A stretch of 64,000 bases of DNA from Amycolatopsis sp. GM8 (GCF_021653975.1 NZ_JAJKFK010000015.1:1-64000); one strand, 5' to 3'; positions 45,816 to 55,859 are shown, counted from the first letter of the stretch. Made by a program: numbers and translations. The notes: generated from the letters alone by a model not told the origin.

Positions 45816-47489
45816 GTGGGGCGCAAACGGAAGTGGACGCCGGAGCCGGGGGCCGGCCAGAGCTGGCGCCCGGCCGCACCTGCCCGCACCACGCCGACGG
45901 CGGATGAGGCGCCCACCGGTTCGGTGCACTCGCCCCCGCCACGGAGCACGCCACCCCCGCGCAGCTCGCCGCCGCCACGCGGCGCCCGGCCGTACCCGCC
46001 GCGGCAGAGCGAGCCGCCGCCGCGCCGCACCGAGCCGCTGTACGAGCACTACAACACCGACGGCTATCCGGCCGGGATGCGCTCGCAGGAGCCGCCGCCC
46101 CAGGAGCACCGCACCGAGGCCACCGCGGGCGCGATGCCGCGGATGCCGAAGAAGATCACCGTCACCCGGGTTGCCGCGATGCGCAGCCGCGAGCTCGGCG
46201 GCAAGGCGGTCAACGCGTTCCAGCGCGCCGCGAAGGCGGATGGTGCGGACAAGTCCGGCCTGACGTCACTGACGTACGCGGTGATGCTCAACTACGCCAG
46301 TGACGCGGCGATGGCCGTCGCACTGGCGAACACCCTGTTCTTCGCGGCCACCAGTGGCGAGAGCCGCGGCCGGGTCGCGCTGTACCTGCTCATCACGATC
46401 GCCCCGTTCGCGCTCGTCGCGCCGGTGATCGGGCCGGCGCTGGACCGGATCCAGCGCGGCCGACGGCTCGCGATGTGCGTGTCCTCGGTCGGGCAGGGCC
46501 TGATGGCCGCGCTCATGGCGCTGCATTTCAACGACTGGGGGCTGTACCCGGCGGCGCTCGGCATGATGGTGCTGTCGAAGTCGTTCACGGTGCTCAAGTC
46601 GGCGGTCACGCCACGGGTGGTGCCGAGCGGGGTGACGCTGTCCAAGACCAACGCGCGGCTGACCATCTTCGGGCTCGCCGCCACCGCGGTGTTCGGTGGC
46701 ATCGCGAGCGGCGTCAACTCGATGTTCGGTGCGGCGGGCGCGCTGTGGTTCACCGCACTGATCTGCGTGGCGGCGGCGGTCCAGTCCATGCGGATCCCGG
46801 CCTGGGTCGAGGCCACCGAGGGCGAGGTGCCCACCACGCTGAAAGCGCGCCCCGGCAAGCAGAAGCGCCAGCCGCTCAGCCGTGACGTCGTGGTTTCCTT
46901 GTGGGGCAACGGTTCCATCCGGGTGCTCACCGGGTTCCTGATCATGTTCGCCGCGTTCGCGGTGAAGGCGCACGCCGAGCAGCACGGGCAGAGCCCGTTC
47001 ACCCAGCTGCTGTTCCTCGGCATCATCGGCGCCGCCGCCGGGGTCGGCGGGTTCATCGGCAACGGGCTCGGCTCCCGGCTGCAGTTCGGGCATCCGACGC
47101 AGGTGGTCCTCGCCAGCCTGGCCGCGACACTCGCGTCGACCCTGCTCGCGGCGATGCTCGCCGGGATCGCGACGGCCGCGATCGTCGGCCTGGTCGGCGC
47201 GACGGCGAGCGCGCTCGCGAAGATCAGCCTGGACGCGGCGATCCAGGCGGACCTGCCGGAGGAGTCGCGCGCCTCGGCGTTCGGCCGGTCGGAGACGGTG
47301 CTGCAGCTGGCCTGGTGTTTCGGCGGCGCGGTCGGCCTGCTGCTGCCGCCGACGTACTGGCTCGGTTTCCTCGTCGTCTCGCTGCTGCTGGCCATCGGCC
47401 TGGCGCAGACGTTCCTGATCCAGCGCGGCGGTTCGCTGCTGCCGTTCCTCGCGAAGCGGCCCCAGCACCCGGCCCGCAGCGCGGCCTAA
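45816..47489 (+). CDS. MFS transporter with proline-rich N-terminal tail
   Basis: 557 residues from GTG. The first 150 are cytoplasmic, very rich in Pro/Ser/Arg (PPPRSTPPPRSSPPPR region), followed by twelve helices without close similarity to a known export group. Conserved in actinobacteria upstream of a DUF2771 lipoprotein gene, as here (13 nt apart). Substrate unknown. CAAGAT is 6 nt before the start. Confidence 0.8.
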   Translation: MGRKRKWTPEPGAGQSWRPAAPARTTPTADEAPTGSVHSPPPRSTPPPRSSPPPRGARPYPPRQSEPPPRRTEPLYEHYNTDGYPAGMRSQEPPPQEHRTEATAGAMPRMPKKITVTRVAAMRSRELGGKAVNAFQRAAKADGADKSGLTSLTYAVMLNYASDAAMAVALANTLFFAATSGESRGRVALYLLITIAPFALVAPVIGPALDRIQRGRRLAMCVSSVGQGLMAALMALHFNDWGLYPAALGMMVLSKSFTVLKSAVTPRVVPSGVTLSKTNARLTIFGLAATAVFGGIASGVNSMFGAAGALWFTALICVAAAVQSMRIPAWVEATEGEVPTTLKARPGKQKRQPLSRDVVVSLWGNGSIRVLTGFLIMFAAFAVKAHAEQHGQSPFTQLLFLGIIGAAAGVGGFIGNGLGSRLQFGHPTQVVLASLAATLASTLLAAMLAGIATAAIVGLVGATASALAKISLDAAIQADLPEESRASAFGRSETVLQLAWCFGGAVGLLLPPTYWLGFLVVSLLLAIGLAQTFLIQRGGSLLPFLAKRPQHPARSAA

Positions 47490-47502
47490 TTAGAGTTCAC
47501 CC

Positions 47503-48000
47503 ATGCGGCGTGGTCATTTTCTCGGGCTCTTGGTGGCCGGTGCCCTGGCACTGACGGGATGTTCGGCCACCGTCGGCCCGCCCGAGGTCACGTTCTACGG
47601 CGATGGGCGCACGGTCGACACCGGCCCGGCGGAGTACTGCGACGCGCTCCTGCGCAACTGTGACAAGCATCCCGATCACATCGCGAGCCTCAAGGTGCGC
47701 AAGGGCATGCCGGTGCAGATCTCCGTGCCGTCACAGATCAGCGACACGCCGTGGCTGGTGAACGTCCAGTACGCGGACGCCAACGGGCAGCTGCAGCTCA
47801 AGCAGCAGTACTTCACGCCGAACAGCCAGCTCGCGTACACGGCGGAACCAGGTGGCGCGGGCAACCAGCTCGTCGTGGTCGAGGTGCAGCAGATCGGTGC
47901 GGCGTACGCCGCCGATCAGAACGGAAACCCGATCCTCGACGAGAACGGCAACCCCCAGCTCGTCGCCCGCGCCTTCTGGTCCCTGCAGATCCAGCCTTAG
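47503..48000 (+). CDS. DUF2771 lipoprotein
   Basis: 165 residues. Signal peptide with lipobox ALTGC (Cys20). The mature part has a Cys pair ([11 protein letters not shown]) and ends [19 protein letters not shown] is 6 nt before the ATG. Overlaps the convergent cold-shock gene by 4 nt. Function unknown; conserved with the MFS gene upstream. Confidence 0.85.
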   Translation: MRRGHFLGLLVAGALALTGCSATVGPPEVTFYGDGRTVDTGPAEYCDALLRNCDKHPDHIASLKVRKGMPVQISVPSQISDTPWLVNVQYADANGQLQLKQQYFTPNSQLAYTAEPGGAGNQLVVVEVQQIGAAYAADQNGNPILDENGNPQLVARAFWSLQIQP

Positions 48001-48392
48001 GGATCGAGGTCGCGCGCGACCGCGCGCATGACCTCGGCGATCCTGGTGATGTTCTTGCGGTCGGGGTAGCGGCCACGACGCAGATCGGGCTGCACCTTCA
48101 TCTCGAGGAGCTTGATCATGTCCTCGATGAGTCCGTGCAGCTCTTCGGCGGGCCGGCGCCGCGCCTCCACGACCGAGGGCGGGGAGTCGATCAGCCGGAC
48201 GGACAGCGCCTGCGGCCCGCGCCGGCCATCAGCGACGCCGAACTCGAGTCGCTGACCTGCTTTGAGTGCCTCTACCCCCTGGGGTAGCGCGGCCTTGCGG
48301 ATGTAGACGTCCTCGCCACCGTCCTGCGTGACGAACCCGAATCCCTTCTCCGCGTCGTACCACTTGACCTTGCCGGTCGGCACTTCCCTCAC
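47997..48392 (-). CDS. Cold-shock domain protein with C-terminal extension
   Basis: 131 residues. Cold-shock domain at 5-68 ([21 protein letters not shown] motifs) plus an actinobacterial helix-rich tail of 60 residues. Binds single-stranded RNA or DNA. GTG start with AAGGAACGG just upstream; a second GTG three codons on is possible. Confidence 0.93.
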   Translation of the reverse strand: MREVPTGKVKWYDAEKGFGFVTQDGGEDVYIRKAALPQGVEALKAGQRLEFGVADGRRGPQALSVRLIDSPPSVVEARRRPAEELHGLIEDMIKLLEMKVQPDLRRGRYPDRKNITRIAEVMRAVARDLDP

Positions 48393-48533
48393 CCGTTCCT
48401 TCGCTGTTGTTCGCCAGCGTCTTGCACGACGAACGCGCCCCGGGGCGTACCCAGGACGCGTACCAACCAGCTTATCCCGCTAGCCACCCTGGGGAGAAGT
48501 AGCTTCTCCGTCCGCACGCCTTACCCTTGAGCC

Positions 48534-48755
48534 ATGAACGAAGTCGTGGACACGCCCCGGCGCAAGGCCTGGCTCATGCAACTGGGGATCGGCGTGTTCG
48601 CCGTGGGCGTACTCGCCGTGCTGGTGGTGTTCGTACTGTTCGCCGCCGGCCTGCGCGACCTGCCGGTGTGGTTGAGCCTCGCGGCGGGGATCCTGACGCC
48701 CCTGGGCGTCGTGCTCGGGTTCATCTCGCTGATCAGAGAGCACCGAAGGAACTGA
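48534..48755 (+). CDS. Small two-helix membrane protein
   Basis: 73 residues. Two helices (about 15-38 and 45-65) joined by LRDLPVWL, short basic tail REHRRN. TACCCT lies 6 nt before the ATG (leaderless). Its last 23 bases overlap the convergent HAD gene. No family recognised. Confidence 0.75.
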   Translation: MNEVVDTPRRKAWLMQLGIGVFAVGVLAVLVVFVLFAAGLRDLPVWLSLAAGILTPLGVVLGFISLIREHRRN

Positions 48756-49338
48756 ACCAGCCCGGAAACTCTTCCAGGCTGTCGAAAATCACCTCGGCCC
48801 CGGCCGCGGCGAGGTCCTCGCGGCTGCACGGTCCGGTCGTGACGCCGATGGGTGTGATGCCCGCCGCCAGCGCACCGCGGACGTCGCCGAGGTGGTCACC
48901 GGCGTATGCCGCCGCGCCGTGCTCCCGCAACGCCACCGCCTTGCCCGCCGCCCACAGCTCGCCGACCAGCACGTCCACCTCGAGCCCGAGCGCCTTGACG
49001 TGCAGCGCCGCGTTGGGCCCGTACTTTCCTGTCACCACAACGGTTTGCCCGCCCGCGCGGCGGACTGCTTCCAGCGCCGCGTGCGCGCCGGGCAACGCGA
49101 TGGTCGCCGGGACGACGATGCCGGGGTACAGCTCCCGGAACCGCGCGACCAGTTCGGGGATCCGCGCCGCGGGCGCGCCGAACTCCAGCAGCACCTGGTC
49201 CAGCGGCGGGCCGAGGTTGCTCGCGAACTGCTCGCCGTCGAGCGGCAGCCCGGCTTCCGCGCCGAGCGCGTTCATCACCGCGACCATGCCCGGCCTCGGG
49301 TCGATCAGCGTCATGTCCAGGTCGAAGCCGACGGTCAT
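48733..49338 (-). CDS. HAD superfamily phosphatase
   Basis: 201 residues from ATG 49338, where the fold begins (MTVGFDLDMTLIDPRPGM); upstream ATGs give a poorly conserved tail. Motif I FDLDMTLID, motif II VVTGK and motif IV AGDHLGDVRGA are in place. Phosphoglycolate phosphatase-like; substrate unknown. Divergent from the TetR gene. Confidence 0.88.
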   Translation of the reverse strand: MTVGFDLDMTLIDPRPGMVAVMNALGAEAGLPLDGEQFASNLGPPLDQVLLEFGAPAARIPELVARFRELYPGIVVPATIALPGAHAALEAVRRAGGQTVVVTGKYGPNAALHVKALGLEVDVLVGELWAAGKAVALREHGAAAYAGDHLGDVRGALAAGITPIGVTTGPCSREDLAAAGAEVIFDSLEEFPGWFSSFGAL

Positions 49339-49410
49339 CCCCACGGCGGCTACGGTATCGCCCCCGGACATCGATTCGAGTTTACATTCCATCCATTTGA
49401 GTCAAGCTCT

Positions 49411-49435
49411 TTGACATCGGGCCGCCATGTGTCAA
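49411..49435. promoter_or_regulatory. Dyad TTGACA-N13-TGTCAA upstream of the TetR gene
   Basis: TTGACAT and ATGTGTCAA face each other between the HAD and TetR genes. The left arm doubles as a -35 box. Likely TetR operator. Confidence 0.5.
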
Positions 49436-49444
49436 GCTGAGGGT

Positions 49445-50047
49445 GTGTCAGAGGTCACCTCGTTCGCGGAACGCACCAAGGCCTCGTTGCGGGAGACCCT
49501 CCTCGAGGCCGCCACCGGGCTGCTGGCCGAACACGGCCAGGCCGGTTTGCGCATGGCGGACGTCGCCGCGGCCGCGGGGGTGAGCAGGCAGACCGTCTAC
49601 AACGAGTTCGGCAACAAGACGGCGCTCGTCGAGGCCATCGCGCTGCGCACGACCGCGGAGTTCCTCGACGGCATCCGGACCCGGTTCGAATCGGCGGCCG
49701 ATCTGCTCGCCGGGATCCACCGCGCGGTCGTGTACACGATCGAGCACGGCCGCGAGCACCAGCTGGTCTCCGCCGCGCTGACCACCCGGGCCGGCGAGGA
49801 TCTGCTGCCACTGCTCACCACGAAAGGCGCGCCGGTGCTCGCCGCCGCGTCGGAACTGGGCGCCACGCACTACCGGGAGATCGAGCCCCGACTCGACCAG
49901 CCGGCCGCGGAACTACTCGCCGAGACCGTGACCCGGCTGGTGCTGAGCCATCTGGTGCTGCCCACCCACTCCGCGACCGAGGCGGCCGGCCTGGTCTGCG
50001 CCGCCGTCGCACCGTTGATCGATCATCATTTGTCCACAATGGAGTGA
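49445..50047 (+). CDS. TetR family regulator next to R2lox
   Basis: 200 residues from GTG 49445 (an ATG six codons earlier is possible). Helix-turn-helix MADVAAAAGVSRQTVYNEFGNKTALV. It precedes the R2lox gene by 6 nt. The same pair, TetR then R2lox, is Rv0232-Rv0233 in Mycobacterium tuberculosis (known), so this is a conserved regulator-target unit. Confidence 0.9.
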   Translation: MSEVTSFAERTKASLRETLLEAATGLLAEHGQAGLRMADVAAAAGVSRQTVYNEFGNKTALVEAIALRTTAEFLDGIRTRFESAADLLAGIHRAVVYTIEHGREHQLVSAALTTRAGEDLLPLLTTKGAPVLAAASELGATHYREIEPRLDQPAAELLAETVTRLVLSHLVLPTHSATEAAGLVCAAVAPLIDHHLSTME

Positions 50048-50053
50048 TCAGGA

Positions 50054-51016
50054 ATGACCAACACCCCTGCCCGCACCGGTTTCGCCTCGTTACGCCGCGG
50101 CGGCTTCAACTGGGACTCCTTCCCGCTGCGCCTGTTCGTCAAGGGCAACAAGAGGTTCTGGAACCCGGCGGACCTCGACTTCAGCCACGACCGGGCGGAC
50201 TGGGAGGCGTTCAACGACGACGAGCGCCGCTCGGCGACCTACCTCTGCGCGCTGTTCATCGCCGGCGAGGAGGCGGTGACCGAGGACATCCAGCCGTTCA
50301 TGCAGGCGATGGCCGCCGAGGGCCGCTTCGGCGACCAGATGTACCTGACCCAGTTCTGCTTCGAAGAAGCGAAACACACCGAGGTGTTCCGGCGCTGGAT
50401 GGACGCGGTCGGGCTGACCGACGATCTCACGTCGTTCGTGTCGGAGAACCCGCACTACCGCAAGCTTTTCTACGAAGAGCTGCCGGAGTCGCTCGGCATC
50501 CTCGCCAGCGATCCCAGCCCCCGTAACCAGATCCGGGCGAGCGTCACCTACAACCACGTGATCGAGGGCAGTCTCGCGCTCACCGGGTACTACGCGTGGC
50601 AGCGGGTCTGCACCGGCCGCGGCGTCCTGCCGGGCATGCAGTCACTGGTGAAGCACATCGGTGACGACGAGCGCCGCCACATGGCGTGGGGCACGTTCAC
50701 CTGCCGCCGGCACATCGCCGCCGACGACTCGCTGTGGGCCGCGGTGCAGGAGCGGATGGGCGAGCTGCTGCCGCACGTCCTGGGGACGGTCCAGTGGATC
50801 AACGAGCAGTTCGACGAGCCCCCGTTCCAGAACGACCCGCAGGAGTTCATCGAGTACGCGGCCGACCGGGCGCAGCGCCGGCTCGGCGCGATCGAGTCCG
50901 CCCGCGGTGTGCCGGTGGAGAAGATCGACCTCGACTACTCCCCCGAACAGCTCGAAGAGACCTTCGGTGAGGAGGACGCGAAGGCGTTCGCCGAGAAGAT
51001 GGAAGCCAACGCCTGA
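50054..51016 (+). CDS. R2-like ligand-binding oxidase (R2lox)
   Basis: 320 residues. Metal ligands of the Mn/Fe site are Glu72, Glu105, His108, Glu171, Glu206 and His209. The two residues that form the Val-Tyr ether cross-link in characterised R2lox are present as Val75 and Tyr166. This separates it from ribonucleotide reductase R2, which keeps Asp and a radical Tyr instead. Binds a long-chain fatty acid-like ligand and oxidises; true substrate unknown. Co-transcribed with the TetR gene. Confidence 0.94.
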   Translation: MTNTPARTGFASLRRGGFNWDSFPLRLFVKGNKRFWNPADLDFSHDRADWEAFNDDERRSATYLCALFIAGEEAVTEDIQPFMQAMAAEGRFGDQMYLTQFCFEEAKHTEVFRRWMDAVGLTDDLTSFVSENPHYRKLFYEELPESLGILASDPSPRNQIRASVTYNHVIEGSLALTGYYAWQRVCTGRGVLPGMQSLVKHIGDDERRHMAWGTFTCRRHIAADDSLWAAVQERMGELLPHVLGTVQWINEQFDEPPFQNDPQEFIEYAADRAQRRLGAIESARGVPVEKIDLDYSPEQLEETFGEEDAKAFAEKMEANA

Positions 51017-51134
51017 ACGCGCGTGATCAGCGGACGGTCCGATGTAGACAGTCCGGTGGCCGGTGCCCAGCGATGGGTCGTGGTTGACCGGGATCTGACC
51101 GGCGGGTGCGGTGGTCGCCGCACCCGCCGAACCC

Positions 51135-51548
51135 TCAGCTCTGCGGCTGCGAGATGTTCACCAGCCACTGCACACCGAACCGGTCGAGGCACATCCCGAA
51201 CTCGTCGCCCCACATCTGCTTCTCCAGCGCGGTGAGCACGGTGCCACCGTCGGCCAGCTTGCCCCAGTAGCCGCGCAGCGCGTCCGCGTCATCACCGCTG
51301 AGGCTCACCGTGATCGTGTTGCCAGGCCGGAAATCCATCCCCGGCGCCAGATCCGCGCCCATCAGGACGAAACCGTTGTCAGCTTCGAGCTGGCTGTGCA
51401 TGATCTTGTCTTTCAGAGCTTCGTCCGGCGCACCGAAATCGCCGAACGTGTTCACGTCCAGCGAGCCGCCGAACACGGTGTGGTAATACTCCATCGCCTC
51501 CCGCGCGTTACCGTCGAAGTTCAGGTACGGATTGAGTCGAGCCACCAT
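51135..51548 (-). CDS. PhnB-like VOC/glyoxalase family protein
   Basis: 137 residues, single betaalphabeta-betabetabeta repeat pair with ARLNPYLNFDGNAREAMEYYHTVFGG and the end WGDEFGMCLDRFGVQWLVN. DUF1338/3-demethylubiquinone-type VOC members have no assigned reaction. AGGAGG before the ATG. Confidence 0.85.
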   Translation of the reverse strand: MVARLNPYLNFDGNAREAMEYYHTVFGGSLDVNTFGDFGAPDEALKDKIMHSQLEADNGFVLMGADLAPGMDFRPGNTITVSLSGDDADALRGYWGKLADGGTVLTALEKQMWGDEFGMCLDRFGVQWLVNISQPQS

Positions 51549-51605
51549 GAGAACCTCCTAGGTTGTCGCCACTATGGACCAGTTGCGCGGCGAAAACTCG
51601 TCGCA

Positions 51606-53249
51606 CTAGGCGTGTTTCATCGCCGCGACGTTTCCCAGACCCAGCAGGGTGACGGACTGTTCACGCATTTCGACCTTGCGTATCTTGCCGGTCACGGTCA
51701 TCGGGAATTCGTCGACGATGTGCACGTAGCGCGGGATTTTGTAATGCGCGAGCTTTCCGGTGCAGAATTCCCGGACTGATTCGGCGGTCAGTGGCGTGGT
51801 GCCCTCGCGCATCCGGATCCACGCCATCAACTCCTCGCCGTAACGCTCGTCCGGGACGCCGATGACCTGCGCGTCGAGAATGTCCGGGTGGGTGTAGAGG
51901 AATTCCTCGACCTCGCGCGGGTAGATGTTCTCGCCGCCACGGATGACCAGGTCCTTGATCCGGCCGGTGATGTTGAGATAGCCCTCGTCGTCCATCACGG
52001 CCAGGTCGCCGGTGTGCATCCAGCGCGCCCGGTCGATCGCGTCAGCGGTCTTGTCTGGTTGTTCCCAGTAGCCGAGCATCACGGAGTAGCCACGGGTGCA
52101 CAGTTCGCCCGGCTCGCCGCGCGGCGCGGTCAGCCCCGTCTCCGGGTCGATGACCTTGACCTCCAGATGCGGCCCGACCCTGCCCACGGTGGACACTCGG
52201 CGCTCGATCGAGTCGTCCGCGCGGGTCTGTGTGGAGACCGGCGAGGTCTCGGTCATGCCGTAGCAGATGGACACCTCGGCCATCCCCATCCGCTCGATGA
52301 CCTGCTTCATCACCTCGACCGGGCACGGCGAGCCGGCCATGATCCCGGTGCGCAGGCTGGACAGGTCGAACGTGTCGAAGTCGTCCAGCGCCAGCTCGGC
52401 GATGAACATCGTCGGCACCCCGTACAGCGACGTGCACCGCTCGGCCTGCACGGCTTGGAGCGTGGCCCTGGGGTCGAACGCCGGGGCCGGGATGACCATG
52501 CAGGCGCCGTGACTGGTCGCCGCGAGATTGCCCATGACCATGCCGAAACAGTGGTAAAAGGGCACCGGAATACAGATCCGGTCGGCTTCGGTGTAGTTGC
52601 ACAGCTCGCCGACGAAGAAACCGTTGTTGAGGATGTTGTGGTGGGAAAGCGTCGCACCCTTGGGGAAACCGGTCGTGCCCGAGGTGTATTGGATGTTGAT
52701 CGGGTCGTCGGCCGAGAGCTGGATGTTCGCGAGTGCGCCAGGGTCGGCTTGTTTTCCGTTCCGCAGCAAGGAGTTCCAGAATTCGCCGCCGATGAGCGCG
52801 ACATGCTGCAGGCGCTGGCAGCGCGGCCGGACCTCCTCGATCATGCCCGCGTAATCCGAGGTCTTGAACTTCTCGGCGGACACCAGAAGACGGATTCCGG
52901 CCTGGTTGAGCACGTACTCCAGCTCATGTGAGCGGTAGGCGGGGTTGATGTTGACCAGGATGGCGCCGATCTTGGCGGTCGCGTACTGAGTGAGTGTCCA
53001 CTCGGCACAGTTGGGTGACCAGATGCCCACCCGATCGCCCTTGCCGATGCCCAGTTCGAGCAGGCCCAGCGCGAGCGCCTCGACGTCGGCGGCCAGTTCG
53101 GTGTACGTCCAGCTGCGGCCGGCCGCGCGGTCGACGAGCGCGTCCCGGTCACCGAATGCCCGCACTGTCCGGTCGAAATTGTCGCCGATGGTGTCGCCCA
53201 GCATGGGCACGTCGGACGTTCCCGAGGAATAGCTCGGCACGGCGGGCAT
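51606..53249 (-). CDS. Fatty acyl-CoA synthetase (AMP-binding)
   Basis: 547 residues. P-loop-like [21 protein letters not shown] motif [38 protein letters not shown] and the catalytic Lys in [12 protein letters not shown]. Medium- to long-chain FadD type. No operon partner. Converts a fatty acid, ATP and CoA to acyl-CoA. Confidence 0.94.
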   Translation of the reverse strand: MPAVPSYSSGTSDVPMLGDTIGDNFDRTVRAFGDRDALVDRAAGRSWTYTELAADVEALALGLLELGIGKGDRVGIWSPNCAEWTLTQYATAKIGAILVNINPAYRSHELEYVLNQAGIRLLVSAEKFKTSDYAGMIEEVRPRCQRLQHVALIGGEFWNSLLRNGKQADPGALANIQLSADDPINIQYTSGTTGFPKGATLSHHNILNNGFFVGELCNYTEADRICIPVPFYHCFGMVMGNLAATSHGACMVIPAPAFDPRATLQAVQAERCTSLYGVPTMFIAELALDDFDTFDLSSLRTGIMAGSPCPVEVMKQVIERMGMAEVSICYGMTETSPVSTQTRADDSIERRVSTVGRVGPHLEVKVIDPETGLTAPRGEPGELCTRGYSVMLGYWEQPDKTADAIDRARWMHTGDLAVMDDEGYLNITGRIKDLVIRGGENIYPREVEEFLYTHPDILDAQVIGVPDERYGEELMAWIRMREGTTPLTAESVREFCTGKLAHYKIPRYVHIVDEFPMTVTGKIRKVEMREQSVTLLGLGNVAAMKHA

Positions 53250-53306
53250 GAGCGGCCTCCTGGCAAAGGGTCAACTCTGACTCCCGCCCGAGTCTAGGGT
53301 GGGAGC

Positions 53307-54062
53307 ATGCGCCTGTACATCGTCGACACCTTCACCGATACGGCGTTCGCGGGCAACCCGGCGGGTGTCGTCCTGCTGGACGAACCGGCGGATCCGGCCT
53401 GGATGCAGTCGGTGGCCGCCGAGCTGAAGCACGCCGAAACGGCCTTCGTCGAGGTGGGTGGCGAGGGTCCGAAATCCTTGCGCTGGTTCACTCCGACGGT
53501 CGAAGTGGATTTGTGTGGGCACGCCACACTCGCGACCGGTCACGTCCTCGGCGGTGCCCAGGTCTTCATGACACGCAGCGGTGAGCTGCGCACGTCGGCT
53601 GACGCTGGCTGGGTGCGGATGGATTTCCCGTCCGACCCGCCTGCCGCCGCGCCTGATGAGATTTCGCTGCCGGGGGTGACGGTGAAGGAGGTCCTGCGCG
53701 GCAAGTGGGACATCCTGGTCCGCGCCGCCGACGCCGCCGAGGTGCGCGGGCTGGAACCGGACCTCGGTGCGATCGCCGGCTGGGACGCCCGGTGTGTCGT
53801 GGTGACCGCGCCGGGCGACCGGCCGGGGGTCGATGTGGTGAGCCGCGTGTTCGGCCCGGCGGTCGGTGTGCCCGAGGATCCGGTGACCGGCTCGGCGCAC
53901 TGCATGTTGTCGCCCTACTGGTCCGTCGAACTGGGCCGGGACGAGCTGATCGGCGAGCAGGCATCGGCGCGGGGTGGCGTGGTCCGGATGTCGCTGCAGG
54001 GGGAACGGGTCATACTGGCCGGGCAGGCCGTGACCACGGTGCGAGGAGAGCTGGTGGTCTGA
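53307..54062 (+). CDS. PhzF family isomerase/epimerase
   Basis: 251 residues, a little short of the usual 280. Catalytic Glu44 (KHAETAFVE) and the symmetric motifs FTDTAFAGNPAGVV, VDLCGHATLATGH and DPVTGSAHCML. TAGGGT lies 6 nt before the ATG. Overlaps the YccF gene (TGATG). Substrate unknown; not within a phenazine cluster. Confidence 0.92.
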   Translation: MRLYIVDTFTDTAFAGNPAGVVLLDEPADPAWMQSVAAELKHAETAFVEVGGEGPKSLRWFTPTVEVDLCGHATLATGHVLGGAQVFMTRSGELRTSADAGWVRMDFPSDPPAAAPDEISLPGVTVKEVLRGKWDILVRAADAAEVRGLEPDLGAIAGWDARCVVVTAPGDRPGVDVVSRVFGPAVGVPEDPVTGSAHCMLSPYWSVELGRDELIGEQASARGGVVRMSLQGERVILAGQAVTTVRGELVV

Positions 54063-54445
54063 TGCGCTTGATACTGAACATCATCTGGTTGGTGCTGTGC
54101 GGTTTCTGGATGGCGGTGGGATACATTGTCGCCGGGATCGTATGCTGTGTGCTGATCGTGACAATCCCGTTCGGCATCGCCTCGTTCCGCATCGCGAACT
54201 ACGCCTTCTGGCCCTTCGGCAGAACAGTCGTCGACCGTCGCGACGCCGGTGCGGGCTCGCTACTGGGAAACATCATCTGGATCGTCTTCGCCGGTTGGTG
54301 GTTAGCCCTGGGACACATCGTCACCGGTGCGCTGTTATGTCTCACCATCATCGGAATCCCCTTGGGAATAGCCAACTTCAAGCTGGTACCAATTTCATTG
54401 GTGCCATTGGGGCGGGAGATCGTGCCAGCCCCGACGGGGGCGTAA
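54062..54445 (+). CDS. YccF domain membrane protein
   Basis: 127 residues. Two internally similar YccF halves (NIIWLVLCGFWMAVGY and NIIWIVFAGWWLALGH; IPFGIASFRIANYAFWPFGR and IPLGIANFKLVPISLVPLGR), three to four helices. Ends 6 nt before the structured repeat copy B. Function unknown. Confidence 0.9.
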   Translation: MRLILNIIWLVLCGFWMAVGYIVAGIVCCVLIVTIPFGIASFRIANYAFWPFGRTVVDRRDAGAGSLLGNIIWIVFAGWWLALGHIVTGALLCLTIIGIPLGIANFKLVPISLVPLGREIVPAPTGA

Positions 54446-54450
54446 GCTCG

Positions 54451-54740
54451 CGGGCCGAGTTGGGTGGTCATCCCGTCGCCTGACACCGGCACGATCACTT
54501 TTCGTCAGGGCCGCAACCTTGGCTGGGTCCGGCGGCCGAGAGACCAAAGCTTGCGGCCCTGAGGAAAAGTGATATTCGAAAACCGCAGGCGACGGGATGA
54601 CCACCCAACTCAACCACCCACCCAAGGTGAGATCCCCTGGGGTCAGTCATCCCGGAGCCAGCCCGTCCGGCGAGGACATCTCTTGATCTTTTCCCTCGCG
54701 CTCCGCGCGAGGGGTCCGGCGCTTCGCGCCGGGGTTGTCG
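54451..54740 (+). repeat. Large structured repeat element, copy B
   Basis: Same element as 185-505, inverted. The 26-bp outer arms are 54457-54482 and 54586-54611 (perfect). Inner stem arms are 54494-54516 and 54551-54573, 23 bases each; most differences from copy A fall on both strands and keep pairing (for example GTGGCC/GGCCAC in A, AGGGCC/GGCCCT in B). Conserved block 54647-54665. Further hairpins TCGCGC-TCC-GCGCGA and CCGGCGC-TTC-GCGCCGG at 54693-54733. Starts right after the YccF stop codon, in the same sense. Confidence 0.85.
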
Positions 54741-54770
54741 CCGGGCCCACCCCGATCGCCGATCGTCTAA

Positions 54771-54856
54771 CGGTTGGCACGCCGTATCAAGGGCGCCTTC
54801 GGCGTCGCTTCGCGATGACCGCTGGCGCGGTCACCCTTGACACGACGTGCCAACCG
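54771..54856. repeat. Multi-armed cruciform
   Basis: Closing stem CGGTTGGCACGCCGTATCAA... at 54771-54793 pairs with 54834-54856 at 21 of 23 positions. Between them stand three small hairpins: CGCC-TTC-GGCG (54794-54804), TCGC-TTC-GCGA (54805-54815) and TGACCGC-TGGC-GCGGTCA (54816-54833), with no unpaired base between them. As RNA this is a compact four-way to five-way junction. It follows copy B in the same convergent region. Confidence 0.85.
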
Positions 54857-54859
54857 CTA

Positions 54860-55026
54860 GGGCGGCTTTCTATCGGGGTTGGGGGAGGTGTGGGTGGGCT
54901 GGTCTTGTTGTTGCGTTTTGTTGCCGGGTTCCGGGGGGTAGGTGGTGTGACCGGCGTGTTTGCCCGTGGCGTCGGTGAGTTTGCTTGCTGCGTTGGTGAG
55001 TTGGCTCGCTGCGTGCCTCGGCTGGG
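54860..55026. other. G/T-skewed non-coding tail
   Basis: Strongly G+T-rich plus strand with two imperfect 21-bp repeats at 54971-54991 and 54992-55012 (GTCGGTGAGTTTGCTTGCTGC / GTTGGTGAGTTGGCTCGCTGC). No gene seen. Confidence 0.6.
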
Positions 55027-55827
55027 CTAGTCCTCGGGTTCCCAAGGTAGGGGGACCACTAGACATGGGCCGCCAACGAACAAGCCGCCGTCGACGCCTA
55101 GGACTTTGCCGCCTGCATAAAGGTATGGCGCCTCGATCTGGGTGGGGTGGATCCCCAACTGATCTGCGATGACGCTGTGGCCGTGCACGATCCGCTCGCC
55201 GCCCAATTGTTCCAGCAACTGTGCGGCGACCTCGGCACCATGCGCACCGCGGAAGGCGTACCTCGTCGTCATGCGGCGCCAGACATCCCACCACGTCGCG
55301 AGATCATTGCCCGCCAGGATCTCCTGCGCGGTCTCGTTGATCTCCTCCTCGGTGTCACCCCAGTCCAGATATTCCAGCGTGTCCGAGTGCATCAACAAGT
55401 GTTTCCCAGTGTGCGCAATCAACGGCCGGGTCGACAACCACTCGATGTGGTCATCCGTGAGCGCGTCCTGATCCTCCGGCTGCCCGCCGTTGATCTCCCA
55501 GCTCCGCGCGAAACTACGCGGCCCGAAGTCCGACGGGACCTCCGTGTCTCCAAAGTGGTACATCCCCAACAACAGGATCTCGTGGTTCCCCAGCAACGCC
55601 TGAACGGAACCACCGGCCTCGGCGGCCTGCTCCTGCAACCGCATCACGAGGTCGATCACCCCGACGCCATCCGGCCCGCGGTCGACGAAATCGCCGAGGA
55701 ACCACAGGTGTGCGTCGGCACCACACCACTCGTCGTTCTCGTCGACCAGCTTGCTCTCGCGCAGGGCGTCGGCCAGTTCGTCCCGATGCCCGTGCACGTC
55801 TCCTACGACATACGTCGGGACATCCAC
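55027..55827 (-). CDS. Calcineurin-like metallophosphoesterase
   Basis: 266 residues. Motifs GDVHGHRDE, GDFVDRGPDG, GNHEI, LLMHSD and VHGHSV complete a two-metal site, as in Ser/Thr phosphatases of the PrpA/ApaH group. Substrate unknown. Followed convergently by the structured region. Confidence 0.92.
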   Translation of the reverse strand: MDVPTYVVGDVHGHRDELADALRESKLVDENDEWCGADAHLWFLGDFVDRGPDGVGVIDLVMRLQEQAAEAGGSVQALLGNHEILLLGMYHFGDTEVPSDFGPRSFARSWEINGGQPEDQDALTDDHIEWLSTRPLIAHTGKHLLMHSDTLEYLDWGDTEEEINETAQEILAGNDLATWWDVWRRMTTRYAFRGAHGAEVAAQLLEQLGGERIVHGHSVIADQLGIHPTQIEAPYLYAGGKVLGVDGGLFVGGPCLVVPLPWEPED

Positions 55828-55859
55828 CCCACGAAGATAATCCCTGCTCAGTCCCGCTA

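Noticed and set aside
50031-50039. DnaA box (TTGTCCACA) as sign of an origin
   Set aside because: Single copies at 50031 and 57442 within genes; no cluster of boxes and no dnaA/dnaN genes nearby.
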